Numbered from the stretch's first letter, positions 39,613 to 49,580 are shown. The stretch is DNA of 64,000 nucleotides from Staphylococcus debuckii (GCF_003718735.1 NZ_CP033460.1:1736001-1800000), one strand, 5' to 3'. Notes: generated from the letters alone by a model not told the origin. Made by a program: numbers and translations.

Positions 39613-40026
39613 ATGTATAAAAACATTTTACTCGGTGTTGATACGGATTTGGAAAATAAAAAAGCACTAAAAAATGTCCAAAAATTATCTGGTGAAGGCA
39701 CAATAGTTACAATTTTAAATGCAATTTCAGAACAAGATGCTCAAGCATCTATCAAAGGCGGTACTCACTTAAATGAATTAACTGCCGAACGCAGCAAAGA
39801 TTTACAGCCGACTCGTGATATTTTAGATGAATATGGCATTGATTATGATGAAATTATTGTTCGCGGCAACCCTAAAGATGAACTCGTGAAATTTGCGAAT
39901 AGTGGCGACTATGATATTTTAGTTGTCAGCAACCGCAAAGCACAAGAGAAAAAGAAATTTGTATTAGGCAGTGTCAGCCATAAGGTCGCTAAGCGTGCTT
40001 CCATTCCTGTATTAATCGTGAAATAG
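39613..40026 (+). CDS. Universal stress protein, short form
   Basis: 137-residue cytoplasmic Usp-fold protein (MYKNILLGVDTDLENKKALK ... ASIPVLIVK). The usual ATP-binding motif G-2x-G-9x-G(S/T) is only partly kept: the position of the first glycines reads SNRKAQ while the later LGSVS is present, so ATP binding may be weak or lost. Start ATG follows AAGGAGG. It is divergent from the ytoI operon and shares a bidirectional terminator with the metal-dependent hydrolase downstream. Confidence 0.87.
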   Translation: MYKNILLGVDTDLENKKALKNVQKLSGEGTIVTILNAISEQDAQASIKGGTHLNELTAERSKDLQPTRDILDEYGIDYDEIIVRGNPKDELVKFANSGDYDILVVSNRKAQEKKKFVLGSVSHKVAKRASIPVLIVK

Positions 40027-40027
40027 T

Positions 40028-40066
40028 AAAAAAGCTTGTACAGAATTTTGCTGTACAAGCTTTTTT
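40028..40066. terminator. Bidirectional terminator between the stress protein and the hydrolase
   Basis: Perfect 16-bp stem AAAAAAGCTTGTACAG / CTGTACAAGCTTTTTT (40028-40043 and 40051-40066) giving T-runs on both strands; serves both convergent genes. Confidence 0.95.
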
Positions 40067-40081
40067 GATAAATTTAGAAAT

Positions 40082-40774
40082 TTAATCAAATTTCACTTCT
40101 TCACCTGGTTTTAAAATTTGAACTTCACCTTTATTAACTAACTTTTTAAATTCCTCAGGATCTTGTTCAATGTAAGGGAAAGTATTGTAATGAATTGGAA
40201 CCGTAATTTTAGGCTGAATAAATTCATTAATAGCATAGCTTGCATCATCAATTCCCATTGTGAAATTGTCACCGATTGGTACGAAGCATACATCGACTGG
40301 GTGACGATCAGCAATCAATTTCATATCACTGAATAATCCAGTATCGCCACAATGATAAATTGTTTTGCCATCAATTTCTAAAATAAGTCCTGTTGACGCA
40401 CCTAAATAAGCAGGAATACCATCTTCATTCGTTAAACTAGAACTATGGAAGGCTTGTACATATTTCACTGAGCCGAATTCAAATTCCCATTTACCGCCGA
40501 TATTCATTGGATGTACATTTTCCACACCTTGTGAGGTAGAAAGATAATCGGCAACTTCAGCGAGCCCTACTACCGTCGCATTATTTTTCTTCGCAATGTC
40601 AACTGTGTCTCCGAAGTGATCGCCGTGGCCATGCGTTAGTACAATATAATCAACTTCTACGTCTTCTGGGTTTAAATCAGATAACTCATTACCACTAATA
40701 AATGGATCTACAATAACTTTCTTACCGTTTGCTTCAAAATAAATTGTTGATTGTCCATGAAATGATAGTTTCAT
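40082..40774 (-). CDS. Metal-dependent hydrolase, UPF0173 family (YtkL-like)
   Basis: 230-residue metallo-beta-lactamase-fold enzyme in the UPF0173 group. The metal site is clear: [11 protein letters not shown] (HxHxDH, about 48-58), [14 protein letters not shown] (His and Asp) and VPIHYNTFP. Bacterial YtkL-like proteins have no agreed substrate. Start ATG follows AGGGGA. It is convergent with the stress protein and divergent from the peptidase gene at 40916. Confidence 0.92.
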   Translation of the reverse strand: MKLSFHGQSTIYFEANGKKVIVDPFISGNELSDLNPEDVEVDYIVLTHGHGDHFGDTVDIAKKNNATVVGLAEVADYLSTSQGVENVHPMNIGGKWEFEFGSVKYVQAFHSSSLTNEDGIPAYLGASTGLILEIDGKTIYHCGDTGLFSDMKLIADRHPVDVCFVPIGDNFTMGIDDASYAINEFIQPKITVPIHYNTFPYIEQDPEEFKKLVNKGEVQILKPGEEVKFD

Positions 40775-40915
40775 TCATTAATCCCCCTATGTTCATTTTG
40801 TTATTTATAGTATAACATCTTCCCTCTTTTCCTTAAAAACAATCCCGCACCTTTTGAATTATACTGAAATGTAGACTAAACTATAATTAATTATGAAAAT
40901 GGAGGTTGAAGGATT

Positions 40916-41971
40916 GTGAAGATTGATGAAATTGTAAAGGAAATTCGTAATCAAGATGCGGATGCTGCTTGGATTACCACACCATTGAACGTATTTTATT
41001 TTTCAGGATACTTAAGTGAACCGCATGAACGCTTATTAGCTTTATTAATTACTGCGGAAGGTGAACAAGTCTTATTCGTACCGAAATTAGAAGTAGAAGA
41101 AGTTAAAGCTTCTCCATTTAAAGGTAAAATCGTCGGCAATGCTGACGGTGAAGATCCATTCAAATTAGTCAATTATCATTTCGACAAACTACTTGTTGAA
41201 AATGAACACTTAACATTAAAACGTCAAAAAGAATTAATCGATGGTTTCGGTGTAGAAACATTCGGCGATATTGACGGAGCTATTAAAGCACTTAGAAATG
41301 TGAAAACTCCGGAAGAAATAGACAAAATTAAAAAAGCAGCTGAACTTGCTGACAAATGTATTGAAATCGGGGTGGATTTCTTAAAAGAAGGTGTCACTGA
41401 AAAACAAGTTGTCCGTCATATTGAATATGAAATCCAAACTAAATACGGCGTAGATCAAATGAGCTTCGATACTATGGTGTTATTTGGCGATCACGCAGCA
41501 TCACCTCATGGTATCCCAGGCGAACGTACGCTTAAAAACGATGAATATGTATTGTTTGATTTAGGCGTGGTTTATGAACAATATTGCAGTGACATGACGC
41601 GTACAGTTGCTTTCGGCACACCTGATAAAAAAGCCAAAGAAGTATATGATATTGTACTTAAAGCTGAAAAAGAAGCTATCAACATGATTAAACCTGGTGT
41701 TGTCATTGGTGATGTAGATAGAAAAGCGCGTGGTATTATTGAAGAAGCGGGCTATGGCGAATATTTCTTACACCGCTTAGGTCATGGATTAGGATTAGAA
41801 GAACATGAATATCAAGACGTAGCAGGCCATAACACAAATAAATTTGTTCCTGGAATGGTCGTTACTGTTGAACCTGGTATTTATGTACCAGAACTAGTTG
41901 GCGTTCGTATTGAAGATGACATTTTAGTTACAGAAGATGGTCATGAAGTTTTGACACACTATGAAAAATAA
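40916..41971 (+). CDS. pepQ: M24 family Xaa-Pro dipeptidase/aminopeptidase, GTG start
   Basis: Cleaves proline-containing dipeptides or N-terminal Xaa-Pro bonds in the cytosol. 351 residues: creatinase-like N-terminal domain (about 1-120) and a pita-bread catalytic domain with both metals ligated by [18 protein letters not shown] (two Asp), [12 protein letters not shown] (His), TVEPGIY (Glu) and RIEDDILV (Glu). GTG start at 40916 follows GGAGG at 10 nt. Whether it is strictly a dipeptidase (PepQ) or aminopeptidase (PepP) cannot be settled from this sequence. Confidence 0.9.
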   Translation: MKIDEIVKEIRNQDADAAWITTPLNVFYFSGYLSEPHERLLALLITAEGEQVLFVPKLEVEEVKASPFKGKIVGNADGEDPFKLVNYHFDKLLVENEHLTLKRQKELIDGFGVETFGDIDGAIKALRNVKTPEEIDKIKKAAELADKCIEIGVDFLKEGVTEKQVVRHIEYEIQTKYGVDQMSFDTMVLFGDHAASPHGIPGERTLKNDEYVLFDLGVVYEQYCSDMTRTVAFGTPDKKAKEVYDIVLKAEKEAINMIKPGVVIGDVDRKARGIIEEAGYGEYFLHRLGHGLGLEEHEYQDVAGHNTNKFVPGMVVTVEPGIYVPELVGVRIEDDILVTEDGHEVLTHYEK

Positions 41972-41984
41972 AGATTTTTAAGTA

Positions 41985-42082
41985 GAGAGCGCAAGAGAAA
42001 TTGTATTTGCTGAAATTTTTTCGTTGCGCTTTGGCAAAAATTTGTATTTAGCAAATTTTTCATATAGATAGCTGCAGTCGTT
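41985..42082 (+). repeat. Diverged copy of the intergenic two-hairpin repeat
   Basis: GAGCGCAA ... TTGCGC (stem 41989-41994 with 42024-42029) followed by TTTGGCA, a second stem AAAAATTTG/CAAATTTTT (about 42036-42060) and GATAGCTGCAG. Layout matches the copies at 47365 and 58745: GAGC stem, ATTTCGT before the closing arm, YYYGGCA, then a second hairpin ending GATAGCT. The stem sequence is different but still pairs. Confidence 0.7.
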
Positions 42083-42087
42083 GAAGT

Positions 42088-42130
42088 AAACAGGAGTTGA
42101 GACATGATGATATGGTCTCAACTCCTGTTT
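42088..42130. terminator. Perfect 16-bp inverted repeat after pepQ
   Basis: AAACAGGAGTTGAGAC (42088-42103) pairs exactly with GTCTCAACTCCTGTTT (42115-42130), loop 11. The T-tail is only TTTG, so it may be a moderate terminator for pepQ on the plus strand. Confidence 0.6.
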
Positions 42131-42142
42131 GTGTGGCAGTGC

Positions 42143-42206
42143 GGAGGACGTGGGGGTGAATCTAGACACTTCCCAAAAACTTGTGTCTAGATTACGTCTT
42201 TCCTCC
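42143..42206. repeat. Interrupted dyad in the pepQ-ald gap
   Basis: An inner perfect 11-bp stem AATCTAGACAC / GTGTCTAGATT (42159-42169 with 42183-42193) is flanked by GGAGG.ACGT and ACGTC...CCTCC, which can extend it with bulges. No T-run follows. Function unknown. The rest of this 411-base gap (42207-42257) shows nothing recognisable. Confidence 0.5.
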
Positions 42207-42257
42207 CATTATCGCGCGATTTCAAAAATCTCCAGCACCTCTCCCGCCCATCTTTTC

Positions 42258-42314
42258 AAACCAAAAAAAGCCCCAACGCATTCTGTAAAACCCTAAACAG
42301 AATGGTTGGAGCTT
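42258..42314 (-). terminator. Terminator of ald
   Basis: Hairpin AAGCTCCAACCATTCTGT against ACAGAATGCGTTGGGGCTT (42314-42268) followed on the minus strand by TTTTTTTGG. It lies about 70 bases beyond the ald stop. Confidence 0.88.
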
Positions 42315-42382
42315 AATTTATGATGTTTGTTGAGACAATTAATTATCGTCTCAATGACATCCCATTAATTTTAATAATAAAA

Positions 42383-43498
42383 TTAAACTAATGCTTTATC
42401 TACTGGTGTATACGGAAGATCAAGTGCTTTAGCGACGCCTTCGTTTGTTACTTTGCCGTCGTAAACATTTAATCCTAATGATAATGGTTGGTTATCACGT
42501 AATGCATCTAAATAACCTTTGTTTGCAATTTGCAATGCATAAGGTAATGTTGCATTATTTAAACCAACTGTTGAAGTACGTGGAACCGCACCAGGCATGT
42601 TTGCAACTGCATAATGAACTACACCATGTTTGATATAAGTTGGATCATCATGAGTTGTCACATGGTCAGATGTTTCGAAGATTCCACCTTGGTCAATAGC
42701 GATATCAACCATAACAGAACCGTCTTTCATTTGTTTAACCATGTCTTCAGTAACTAATTTTGGAGCTTTAGCACCAGGAATTAATACTGCGCCGATTACA
42801 AAGTCACTGTTTACTACAGCTTCTTCAATATTTAATGGGTTAGACATGATAGTATTAACACGTCCATCAAATAAATCTTCAAGCTCTTGTAAACGTTTAG
42901 GGTTAACGTCTAAAATTGTTACGTTTGCGCCTAAACCTAAAGCGATCTTAGCAGCGTTTGTACCTGCTTGGCCACCACCGATAATTGTTACATTACCTTT
43001 AGGAACGCCAGGAATACCAGAAAGTAAGATACCTTTACCGCCATAGAATTTTTGCAAGAATTGCGCACCGATTTGCGCAGCCATTCTTCCTGCAACTTCA
43101 CTCATTGGTGTTAATAATGGTAAAGAGTTATCAGGCAATTGAACTGTTTCATAAGCAATTGCTACAACTTTCTTCTCAGCTAATTTTTCTGTTAACTCTT
43201 TGTCGTTTGCCAAGTGTAAATAAGTGAACAAGATTAAGTCTTCTCTGAAGTATTGATATTCTTCTTTGATTGGTTCCTTAACCTTGATAACCATTTCTAC
43301 ATCCCAAGCTTCACTAGCGCTGTTTACAATTTCAGCACCTACAGCTTTATAATCTTCATCCGTGAAGAATGAACCTTCTCCAGCAGTGTGTTCGACAAGC
43401 ACAGTATGCCCTTTCTCTACTAATGCATGCACACCACTTGGTGATAAACCTACTCTGTTTTCATTATTTTTTATCTCTTTTGGAATACCTATTTTCAT
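42383..43498 (-). CDS. ald: Alanine dehydrogenase
   Basis: NAD-dependent interconversion of alanine and pyruvate plus ammonia. 371 residues from the ATG at 43498 ([20 protein letters not shown]); 18 further in-frame codons upstream are discarded because GGGAGGTG fits this ATG. Substrate-site residues Arg (NRVGLSP) and Lys (EMVIKVKEP), catalytic His in [12 protein letters not shown], Rossmann [22 protein letters not shown] and [14 protein letters not shown] are intact. Monocistronic: own ribosome site and terminator. Confidence 0.97.
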   Translation of the reverse strand: MKIGIPKEIKNNENRVGLSPSGVHALVEKGHTVLVEHTAGEGSFFTDEDYKAVGAEIVNSASEAWDVEMVIKVKEPIKEEYQYFREDLILFTYLHLANDKELTEKLAEKKVVAIAYETVQLPDNSLPLLTPMSEVAGRMAAQIGAQFLQKFYGGKGILLSGIPGVPKGNVTIIGGGQAGTNAAKIALGLGANVTILDVNPKRLQELEDLFDGRVNTIMSNPLNIEEAVVNSDFVIGAVLIPGAKAPKLVTEDMVKQMKDGSVMVDIAIDQGGIFETSDHVTTHDDPTYIKHGVVHYAVANMPGAVPRTSTVGLNNATLPYALQIANKGYLDALRDNQPLSLGLNVYDGKVTNEGVAKALDLPYTPVDKALV

Positions 43499-43706
43499 TC
43501 CGTACACCTCCCATGCATTATCGTAACGCGAAAGCGATGGAAGCGCAATCATTATGGCTATAATTATTGATAAGTTTAAATTATTACGAATTATAAGATT
43601 ATTGTAACCTTCAATAAATTGTAAATATTTAACTTAATATAATCATTTCTAATATTCTGTAAACTGTGCTAAAATAAAATTGAATAGAAGAAGGAGGTCA
43701 TTTACG

Positions 43707-44210
43707 ATGTTAACTTACAAACATATTTTAATCGCTGTTGATGGATCGCAAGAAGCTGAATGGGCATTCAATAAAGCGGTGGAAGTTGCAAAACGTAATG
43801 ATGCTAAACTCATTATTACAAATGTTATTGATTCAAGAACTTATACTTCTTATGAGGTATATGATGTACAATTCACTGAGAAATCTAAACAATTCTCTGA
43901 AGAGTTACTTAAAGGGTACAAAGAATTCGCTCATGAAGAAGGCGTGAAAGATGTAGAAACATTATTAGAGTTTGGTTCTCCTAAAGCAATTATTCCTAAG
44001 AAAATTGCTAAAGAAGTCGATGCAGACTTAGTAATTTGTGGTACATCTGGTTTAAACGCAGTTGAAAGATTTATCGTTGGTTCAGTTTCTGAAGCAATTG
44101 TACGCCACTCTCCTTGTGATGTGTTGGTAGTACGTACAGAAGAAATGCCTGAAGATTTCCAACCACAAGTTGCGACTGAAGAATTACGTAAACAATATCA
44201 AGCAAAATAA
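43707..44210 (+). CDS. Universal stress protein with complete ATP-binding motif
   Basis: 167-residue Usp from the ATG at 43707 behind AGGAGGT; a TTG at 43680 in frame has no ribosome site. The protein begins MLTYKHILIAVDGSQEAEWA and has the full motif G-2x-G-9x-GS in CGTSGLNAVERFIVGSVSE, so it probably binds ATP. It lies opposite ald and is followed by its own terminator. Confidence 0.92.
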   Translation: MLTYKHILIAVDGSQEAEWAFNKAVEVAKRNDAKLIITNVIDSRTYTSYEVYDVQFTEKSKQFSEELLKGYKEFAHEEGVKDVETLLEFGSPKAIIPKKIAKEVDADLVICGTSGLNAVERFIVGSVSEAIVRHSPCDVLVVRTEEMPEDFQPQVATEELRKQYQAK

Positions 44211-44235
44211 AACCATCTATCATTTAAATGATTAC

Positions 44236-44277
44236 GAGGGGCAGAGACATAATGATGTCTTTGCTCCTCATTTTTTT
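44236..44277 (+). terminator. Terminator of the second universal stress gene
   Basis: GAGGGGCAGAGACAT (44236-44250) pairs with ATGTCTTTGCTCCTC (44255-44269), followed by ATTTTTTT. Confidence 0.92.
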
Positions 44278-44281
44278 GCAT

Positions 44282-44356
44282 TAAAAAACAATCCATCTGA
44301 TAGGAATTGGGACAAATTAAAGTTCCAACCTCTATCAAACGGATTGTTCTTTTTTT
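44282..44356. terminator. Bidirectional terminator beside ackA
   Basis: AACAATCCATCTGATAGG (from 44288) pairs with CTCTATCAAACGGATTGTT (to 44348) around an inner GGGAC/GTTCC stem; A-run before and T-run after give tails on both strands. Ends ackA on the minus strand. Confidence 0.88.
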
Positions 44357-44358
44357 AA

Positions 44359-45555
44359 TTATAGACTACCGAATTTAACAGCGTCTCTTGCTATCATGAC
44401 TTCTTCATTTGTAGGAATTACAATGACTTTTACTGGTGAGTGAGGGTAATTGATAAATCCTTCAGTGCCATGCAACTGAGAATTTTTCTTAGGATCCCAA
44501 TACACACCCATGAATTCTAATCCTTCTAAAACACGAGCACGTACTTCATCAGAGTTTTCCCCTACTCCTGCAGTAAAGATAACGACATCCACACCATGCA
44601 TTTTTGCTGCATAAGAACCAATGTATTTATGAATACGTGATGCGAACACATCTAAAGCAAGTTGCGCGCGTGTTTTACCTTCTTCAGCATCTTGTTCTAA
44701 ATCGCGCAAATCACTTGAAGTACCTGAAATACCAAGTAAACCTGATTCTTTATTTAAGATGTCTAATACTGCTTCAGCACTTTTACCTGTTTTTTCCATG
44801 ATGTATGGAATTAAGGCTGGATCAATATCACCTGAACGTGTACCCATTGTTACACCTGCTAAAGGTGTGAAGCCCATTGAAGTATCTACTGATTCGCCGC
44901 CGTCGATTGCAGCGATTGAAGCACCATTACCGATATGACATGAGATAATACGTAATTCTTCAATCGGTTTGCCGAGAATTTCAGCTGCACGTTGTGATAC
45001 AAATTTATGACTTGTACCGTGGAAACCATATTTACGAATACCATAGTCTTTATAATAGTGGAACGGTAAGCTGTATAAATAAGCTTGTTCAGGCATAGTT
45101 TGATGGAAGGATGTATCGAATACTGCCACATGCGGAATTCCTGGCAATAACTTACGGAACGCACGAATACCCATCAAGTTGGCCGGGTTATGCAATGGCG
45201 CAAGTTCTGTTAAAGATTCGATTTGTTTTTCCACATCGTTTGTTACTAATGCTGATTCAGGGAAAAGTTCACCGCCATGTACTACACGGTGGCCTGTTCC
45301 ATCGATATCATTGATATCACGAATAATGCCTAAATCAATTAAGTTATCTAACATGACATTAACAGCTTGTACGTGGTCATTAATTTCCTTTTCATCCGAA
45401 AATTTACGACCGTCGTATTCAACAGTTATCTTTGAGCCTTTAAGACCGATTCTTTCAATTAAGCCTTTACTGACTAATTTTTCTTCAGGCATTTCGATAA
45501 GTTGAAATTTCAATGATGAGCTGCCTGCGTTAATCGCTAAAACTAAATTTGACAT
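44359..45555 (-). CDS. ackA: Acetate kinase
   Basis: Makes ATP and acetate from acetyl phosphate. 398 residues. Signatures [16 protein letters not shown] (N-terminal phosphate loop), catalytic segment [29 protein letters not shown] and [18 protein letters not shown] are all present. Ribosome site TTGGAGG. Upstream (minus strand) TTGTAT-17 nt-TTAAAT may be its promoter. It starts 82 bases after the ytxK-like methyltransferase gene, the same order as in Bacillus ytxK-ackA. Confidence 0.98.
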   Translation of the reverse strand: MSNLVLAINAGSSSLKFQLIEMPEEKLVSKGLIERIGLKGSKITVEYDGRKFSDEKEINDHVQAVNVMLDNLIDLGIIRDINDIDGTGHRVVHGGELFPESALVTNDVEKQIESLTELAPLHNPANLMGIRAFRKLLPGIPHVAVFDTSFHQTMPEQAYLYSLPFHYYKDYGIRKYGFHGTSHKFVSQRAAEILGKPIEELRIISCHIGNGASIAAIDGGESVDTSMGFTPLAGVTMGTRSGDIDPALIPYIMEKTGKSAEAVLDILNKESGLLGISGTSSDLRDLEQDAEEGKTRAQLALDVFASRIHKYIGSYAAKMHGVDVVIFTAGVGENSDEVRARVLEGLEFMGVYWDPKKNSQLHGTEGFINYPHSPVKVIVIPTNEEVMIARDAVKFGSL

Positions 45556-45637
45556 AAGAGTATGCCTCCAATTTTTCCATTTTCTTTTACCATATCTATT
45601 TAACCATTAATACAGTGCAAATACAAGATTGTTACAG

Positions 45638-46585
45638 TTAAAATTTGTGATGATTTTGTTGCAGCCATTCATTCAATTCACCCATAAATTTTTGGAATTG
45701 TTGTGGTGCTTTGAAATCTGGAATATTCGCTAACAACACCTCTACAGAGTGCGTTTCGCCTTGTTCTTTTTTCTGCAGAATTAAAATAGATTTACGAGAA
45801 TTTTCACTTTTGAATAGTGTTTTCGGTAAGTTAAGGAATGCTTGCATTTCAGTATCTGTAGCAATAAATTTTTCAAGCTGTTTCACTTCATTACCTTCAA
45901 AAATATTACTTGGTACTACTAAGAAGGCATAGCCGCTTCCTCTCAACGCTTCCATAGCCTGCTCAATTAAAAGATAATGCGCATAACTGTGTCCTTCTTC
46001 AAACCCAAGTTTCATCTCATGACTGCGATCATCTACAGGATAATACCCTACAGGAAGGTCACCGATTACCACATCTGCCTCCTCAAACGGTAAAGGCATA
46101 ATGGCGTCTTGAGGATAAACATCGAAAGGTATTTCTAAGAAATTAGCGAGATGGACACTTACACGTGAGAGTACAGGATCAACTTCAACCAAGTGATGCA
46201 TCAATGTCTGATCTTTCAATACTTCATGCACTGTCGCACTCAAATGGCCGCTTCCGCTGGTTAAGTCTACAATATTCAGTTCTTTCTTGCCTTCAGTGAA
46301 GCGCTCAACCAAATAACCCAAAATCAACCCAATAGAATCAGGTGTGATTTGATGATTCGCTTGGATTTCTTGCTCTTGCATCAAACTTAAATAAGCAAAC
46401 TGGAACGCTTTACGTCTATCAGCAAGTGTCGCCTGTTCTAGCAACTCGCGATTATTTTGATAAATTTCCTCCATTGCTAAACCCAGGTTCTCAATAAAAC
46501 TCTGTCCGTTCTCCTCATTCAAAGCCTTTGTTTTATCATCTAATTCATGAAACAACCGTTCCATGATTGTTTTTTCTTCAGCCAT
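45638..46585 (-). CDS. ytxK: Class I SAM-dependent methyltransferase, YtxK-like
   Basis: 315 residues from the ATG at 46585 (MAEEKTIMERLFHELDDK), chosen because GGAAGGG precedes it. Motif I is VDLTSGSGHLSATV (about 112-125) and the position of the N6-adenine NPPY/F motif reads GDLPVGYY, a variant also seen in YtxK-type proteins that resemble DNA methylases without a specificity domain. The target (DNA, RNA or protein) is unknown. It lies between tpx and ackA. A tpx terminator ends only 15 bases before its start codon. Confidence 0.85.
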   Translation of the reverse strand: MAEEKTIMERLFHELDDKTKALNEENGQSFIENLGLAMEEIYQNNRELLEQATLADRRKAFQFAYLSLMQEQEIQANHQITPDSIGLILGYLVERFTEGKKELNIVDLTSGSGHLSATVHEVLKDQTLMHHLVEVDPVLSRVSVHLANFLEIPFDVYPQDAIMPLPFEEADVVIGDLPVGYYPVDDRSHEMKLGFEEGHSYAHYLLIEQAMEALRGSGYAFLVVPSNIFEGNEVKQLEKFIATDTEMQAFLNLPKTLFKSENSRKSILILQKKEQGETHSVEVLLANIPDFKAPQQFQKFMGELNEWLQQNHHKF

Positions 46586-46599
46586 ATTATAACCCTTCC

Positions 46600-46653
46600 T
46601 AAAAAGACTGCTCATAATCAATAAGTACTACTAGCACTAATTATGAGCAGTCT
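46600..46653 (-). terminator. Terminator of tpx, directly before ytxK
   Basis: Perfect 14-bp stem AGACTGCTCATAAT / ATTATGAGCAGTCT (46653-46640 with 46618-46605), loop 21, followed on the minus strand by TTTTTAGG. The ytxK ribosome site begins within a few bases of the T-run. Confidence 0.88.
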
Positions 46654-46688
46654 GATTTAATATTTATTTATAAGAAATCACTTATATT

Positions 46689-47189
46689 TTAGTCTAATTC
46701 TTTATAAGCTTTTAAAGCTGAATCGAAATCAGGGAAGTCAGTACCTTCACTCACAATTTCAGAATAAACAACTTTGTTATCTTTATCTAACACGAATACT
46801 GAACGTGCTAATAATTCTAAGCCTTCCATTAACACGCCGAAGTTTTTACCAAATGAATGTTTTTGATAATCACTTAATAAAACAACATTATCTAAGCCGC
46901 TTGCTGCACACCATCTTTTTTGTGCGAAAGGCAAGTCTTCAGAAATAGTCAATACAATGCCGCCTTCTTCAGAAGAAGCCTCTTCGTTGAATTTACGTGT
47001 TTGTTTGTCACATACACCTGTATCAATTGAAGGTACTACACTGATTAATTTCTTCTTGCCATCATAATCTTTAAGTGTCACTTCTTCTAAATCGTTGTTC
47101 ACAACTGTAAAGTCTGGTGCTGTTTGACCTTCTTCTATCGGGTTGCCTGATAATGTAACGGGATCTCCGCCGAATGCAATTTGTACCAT
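46689..47189 (-). CDS. tpx: Thiol peroxidase
   Basis: Atypical 2-Cys peroxiredoxin that reduces hydroperoxides with thioredoxin. 166 residues. Peroxidatic Cys in [15 protein letters not shown] (near 60) and resolving Cys in [11 protein letters not shown] (near 94) are both present. TTAGGAGG precedes the ATG. Confidence 0.97.
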   Translation of the reverse strand: MVQIAFGGDPVTLSGNPIEEGQTAPDFTVVNNDLEEVTLKDYDGKKKLISVVPSIDTGVCDKQTRKFNEEASSEEGGIVLTISEDLPFAQKRWCAASGLDNVVLLSDYQKHSFGKNFGVLMEGLELLARSVFVLDKDNKVVYSEIVSEGTDFPDFDSALKAYKELD

Positions 47190-47236
47190 AAAATAAACGA
47201 CCTCCTAAGATATTGTTATTTATTTCTCATACCCTC

Positions 47237-47266
47237 ATTATAACGATATCAATCTTAGAAAACCAA
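47237..47266 (-). promoter_or_regulatory. Putative promoter of tpx
   Basis: Minus strand -35 TTGGTT (47266-47261), 18-nt spacer, perfect -10 TATAAT (47242-47237). I see no PerR-box palindrome here. The stretch 47270-47360 holds nothing else recognisable. Confidence 0.6.
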
Positions 47267-47364
47267 CGATTATGGTTTCTCAATTCAGATTTTTCTTGAA
47301 AAAGAAAACCTTAGAAAGAAGCTCATCCTTGAAAGCATTTCGTACAGAAATTCTACATAAAAAG

Positions 47365-47482
47365 GGGAGCGGGAAAGAAATAATTTTGATTAAAATTATT
47401 TCGTCTTCCCGCCCCGGCAAGGCTAACTAGAATAGAAAAAGCTTGGAACAAGCGTATTTTCTATTCAGATAGCTACTGCCAA
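47365..47482 (+). repeat. Intergenic two-hairpin repeat, complete copy
   Basis: Hairpin 1: GCGGGAA (47369-47375) with TTCCCGC (47406-47412), reinforced by AATAATTTT/AAAATTATT. Then CCCGGCA and hairpin 2: AGGCTAACTAGAATAGAAAA against TTTTCTATTCAGATAGCTAC (ending GCC at 47480). On the minus strand hairpin 1 is followed by CCCCTTTTTA, so it may end transcripts of the TSUP gene. Nearly identical to the second half of the 58745-58932 element. Confidence 0.85.
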
Positions 47483-47540
47483 TTCAAAGAGAAAAGCTGA
47501 AATATTTTAATATCTCAGCCCCACTCCCATCTTCAACAGA

Positions 47541-48314
47541 TTATGACAGCCACTGTTGGACATAATCATAAATATTTTTTAGAATCAATGCACTTGTGAC
47601 GATTACAAATAGCGCTTTGACATATCCTACGCCTTGTCGTAAAGCAAATTGCGCACCAGCATAGGAGCCAGCAATCATACTTACTGCCATCAATAAACCA
47701 ATGCCATAATCCACTTTGCCTAGAATCATGAAGAGCATCAGTGCTCCAACATTAGATGCAAAATTTAAAACTTTCGCATTGCCTGCTGCACTTAAAAAGT
47801 CAAAACCGACAATTAATAATGTAAATAAGAAGAATGATCCTGTACCGCCGCCTAAAAAGCCATCATAAAAGCCGATACACAACAATACGATTGTAAATAT
47901 AAAGGCTTTGCCTGGCGAGAGTTTTTGATATGTTCTGATACTGCCCCAGTCTTTACGCATCAATGTATAAATCATTACCACAGTTAAAATCACAATCACT
48001 AGCGGTTTTAAAACAGATGCAGGTAAAAACGAGGCCAAACTTGCACCACCTGCTGCTGCTATAAATATAAAGGGAAATAACTTCCCGACAATCTTTAAAT
48101 CTACTTTCCCAGAACGAATAAATTTTACAGCACTGGTTAAAGAACCAAATGAACTTGCTAATTTATTCGTGCCAAGAGCAACCGCTGGCGGCAGCCCAAT
48201 AGCTAATAAAGCGGGTGTTGAAATTAATCCCCCGCCGCCTACAACCGAATCTATGAAAGCAGCGAGAAATCCAAATACTATAATAATGATAATTAATGTT
48301 AGGTCCCATTCCAT
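47541..48314 (-). CDS. TSUP family membrane transporter (TauE/SafE)
   Basis: 257 residues with seven to eight hydrophobic segments from the first residues (LTLIIIIIVFGFLAAFID), a glycine-rich VVGGGGLISTPALLAIGLPP loop and LLCIGFYDGFLGGGTGSFF, the two-half signature of the TauE/SafE/TSUP family. Members export sulfite or organosulfonates or move other small anions; the substrate here is unknown. It lies 42 bases downstream of thiI, same strand, so it may share the nifS-thiI transcript, which suggests a sulfur link. Confidence 0.9.
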   Translation of the reverse strand: MEWDLTLIIIIIVFGFLAAFIDSVVGGGGLISTPALLAIGLPPAVALGTNKLASSFGSLTSAVKFIRSGKVDLKIVGKLFPFIFIAAAGGASLASFLPASVLKPLVIVILTVVMIYTLMRKDWGSIRTYQKLSPGKAFIFTIVLLCIGFYDGFLGGGTGSFFLFTLLIVGFDFLSAAGNAKVLNFASNVGALMLFMILGKVDYGIGLLMAVSMIAGSYAGAQFALRQGVGYVKALFVIVTSALILKNIYDYVQQWLS

Positions 48315-48356
48315 GTTGAACTATCCCCTTTGTCTGAATGATGTTAGTTCATTAGC

Positions 48357-49580
48357 TTAGAATAAATCTTGCATTAATGTTTCAGTATCTTTATCCTTTT
48401 GACTTTGATAATTTTTATTAATTTCAATTGTTTCTACATTATCTACTGCACGTTGAATCATTTCACTGAAATCGAAGACCCCTTCATATTTCTCTACTTT
48501 TTCGAAATCAGGTTCTGTAACGGGATTCTTAGGTGTAAATATTGTGCAGCAATCTTCAAATGGTTGAATGGAAGTTTCAAATGTTCCATATTCTTTCGCT
48601 TTAATAACAATATCTTCTTTGTCGAGTGTGAGCAGCGGACGTAAAACAGGTGTCGTCGTCACATGATTGATTGCATACATGCTCTTCAATGTTTGACTCG
48701 CTACTTGTCCTAAATTTTCACCATTCACAATCGCATCCGCTCCGATTTGGTGTACAACTTTATCTGCAATGCGCATCATCATTCGACGAGTAGAAGTCAT
48801 AGTATAACGCTCATGCACCACTTTATTGATTTGTTTTTGTACTTCTGTAAACGGTACAACATGCAATTTAATCGGACCGACATGTTCAGCTAGAATACGT
48901 GTTAATTCAATGACCTTTTCTTTCGCTTTTTCACTTGTAAAAGGCGGACTATGAAAATGAATGGCTTCAATTGTAACGCCGCGACGCATAATCTCCATTC
49001 CTGCTACTGGTGAATCAATACCGCCAGAGAGCATCAATAATGTTTTGCCGCCTGTACCAACTGGCAAACCGCCTGCCCCTTCAATCACACGATCATAAAT
49101 ATAAATCGCATCTAAACGAACTTCTGTTTTGATAATGTGGTCTGGCTGGCGTACATTTACATGAACTTGGGGATTATGTTCTAAAACTGCTCCCCCTAAA
49201 ATACGTTGTAACTGATACGTATCATATGGAAATTGTTTATCTGAACGTTTGACATCAATTTTGAATGAATCACCTTCTGCATAAGCTTCAGCAAAATCAC
49301 TCGCTTGTGCTTTAGCCACTTCTAAATCTTTTTCTATTTTCATCACAGGACTGATAGATTTAACGCCGAATACCTTACTGATTCGACGCATCATTTCTTC
49401 GATATCCGCTTCAGGTGTTACTTCAATATACATTCTGTCTCTATTTGCTTTAACTGTATAACCTTGCAATGGCACTAACGCTTGTTTTACATTTGAGCGT
49501 AATTTATTCACGAACATTTTTCGGTTCGCACCTTTAAGCGTCAACTCGCCATATCTTACTAATATATGATCGTACATCAT
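48357..49580 (-). CDS. thiI: tRNA 4-thiouridine synthase ThiI
   Basis: Transfers sulfur to U8 of tRNA and, in some bacteria, into thiamine. 407 residues: N-terminal ferredoxin-like plus THUMP domain (about 1-165) and an ATP pyrophosphatase domain with PP-loop [13 protein letters not shown] (about 183-195). There is no C-terminal rhodanese extension, the normal state in Gram-positives, where a dedicated NifS-like desulfurase supplies the sulfur; that gene is directly upstream and overlaps by 4 bases. Two adjacent ATG codons are possible starts. Confidence 0.97.
   Translation of the reverse strand: MMYDHILVRYGELTLKGANRKMFVNKLRSNVKQALVPLQGYTVKANRDRMYIEVTPEADIEEMMRRISKVFGVKSISPVMKIEKDLEVAKAQASDFAEAYAEGDSFKIDVKRSDKQFPYDTYQLQRILGGAVLEHNPQVHVNVRQPDHIIKTEVRLDAIYIYDRVIEGAGGLPVGTGGKTLLMLSGGIDSPVAGMEIMRRGVTIEAIHFHSPPFTSEKAKEKVIELTRILAEHVGPIKLHVVPFTEVQKQINKVVHERYTMTSTRRMMMRIADKVVHQIGADAIVNGENLGQVASQTLKSMYAINHVTTTPVLRPLLTLDKEDIVIKAKEYGTFETSIQPFEDCCTIFTPKNPVTEPDFEKVEKYEGVFDFSEMIQRAVDNVETIEINKNYQSQKDKDTETLMQDLF

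Noticed and set aside
41978..42169. 63-codon minus-strand open frame in the pepQ-ald gap
   Set aside because: It is produced by the repeat element and the 16-bp inverted repeat; no ribosome site and no protein-like composition.
44886..45164. Open frames opposite or within ackA
   Set aside because: Shadows of acetate kinase in other frames; the ackA frame explains the region with full conserved motifs.
47190..47270. PerR box at tpx
   Set aside because: Only a promoter -10 (TATAAT) was found; the TTATAATNATTATAA palindrome is absent.
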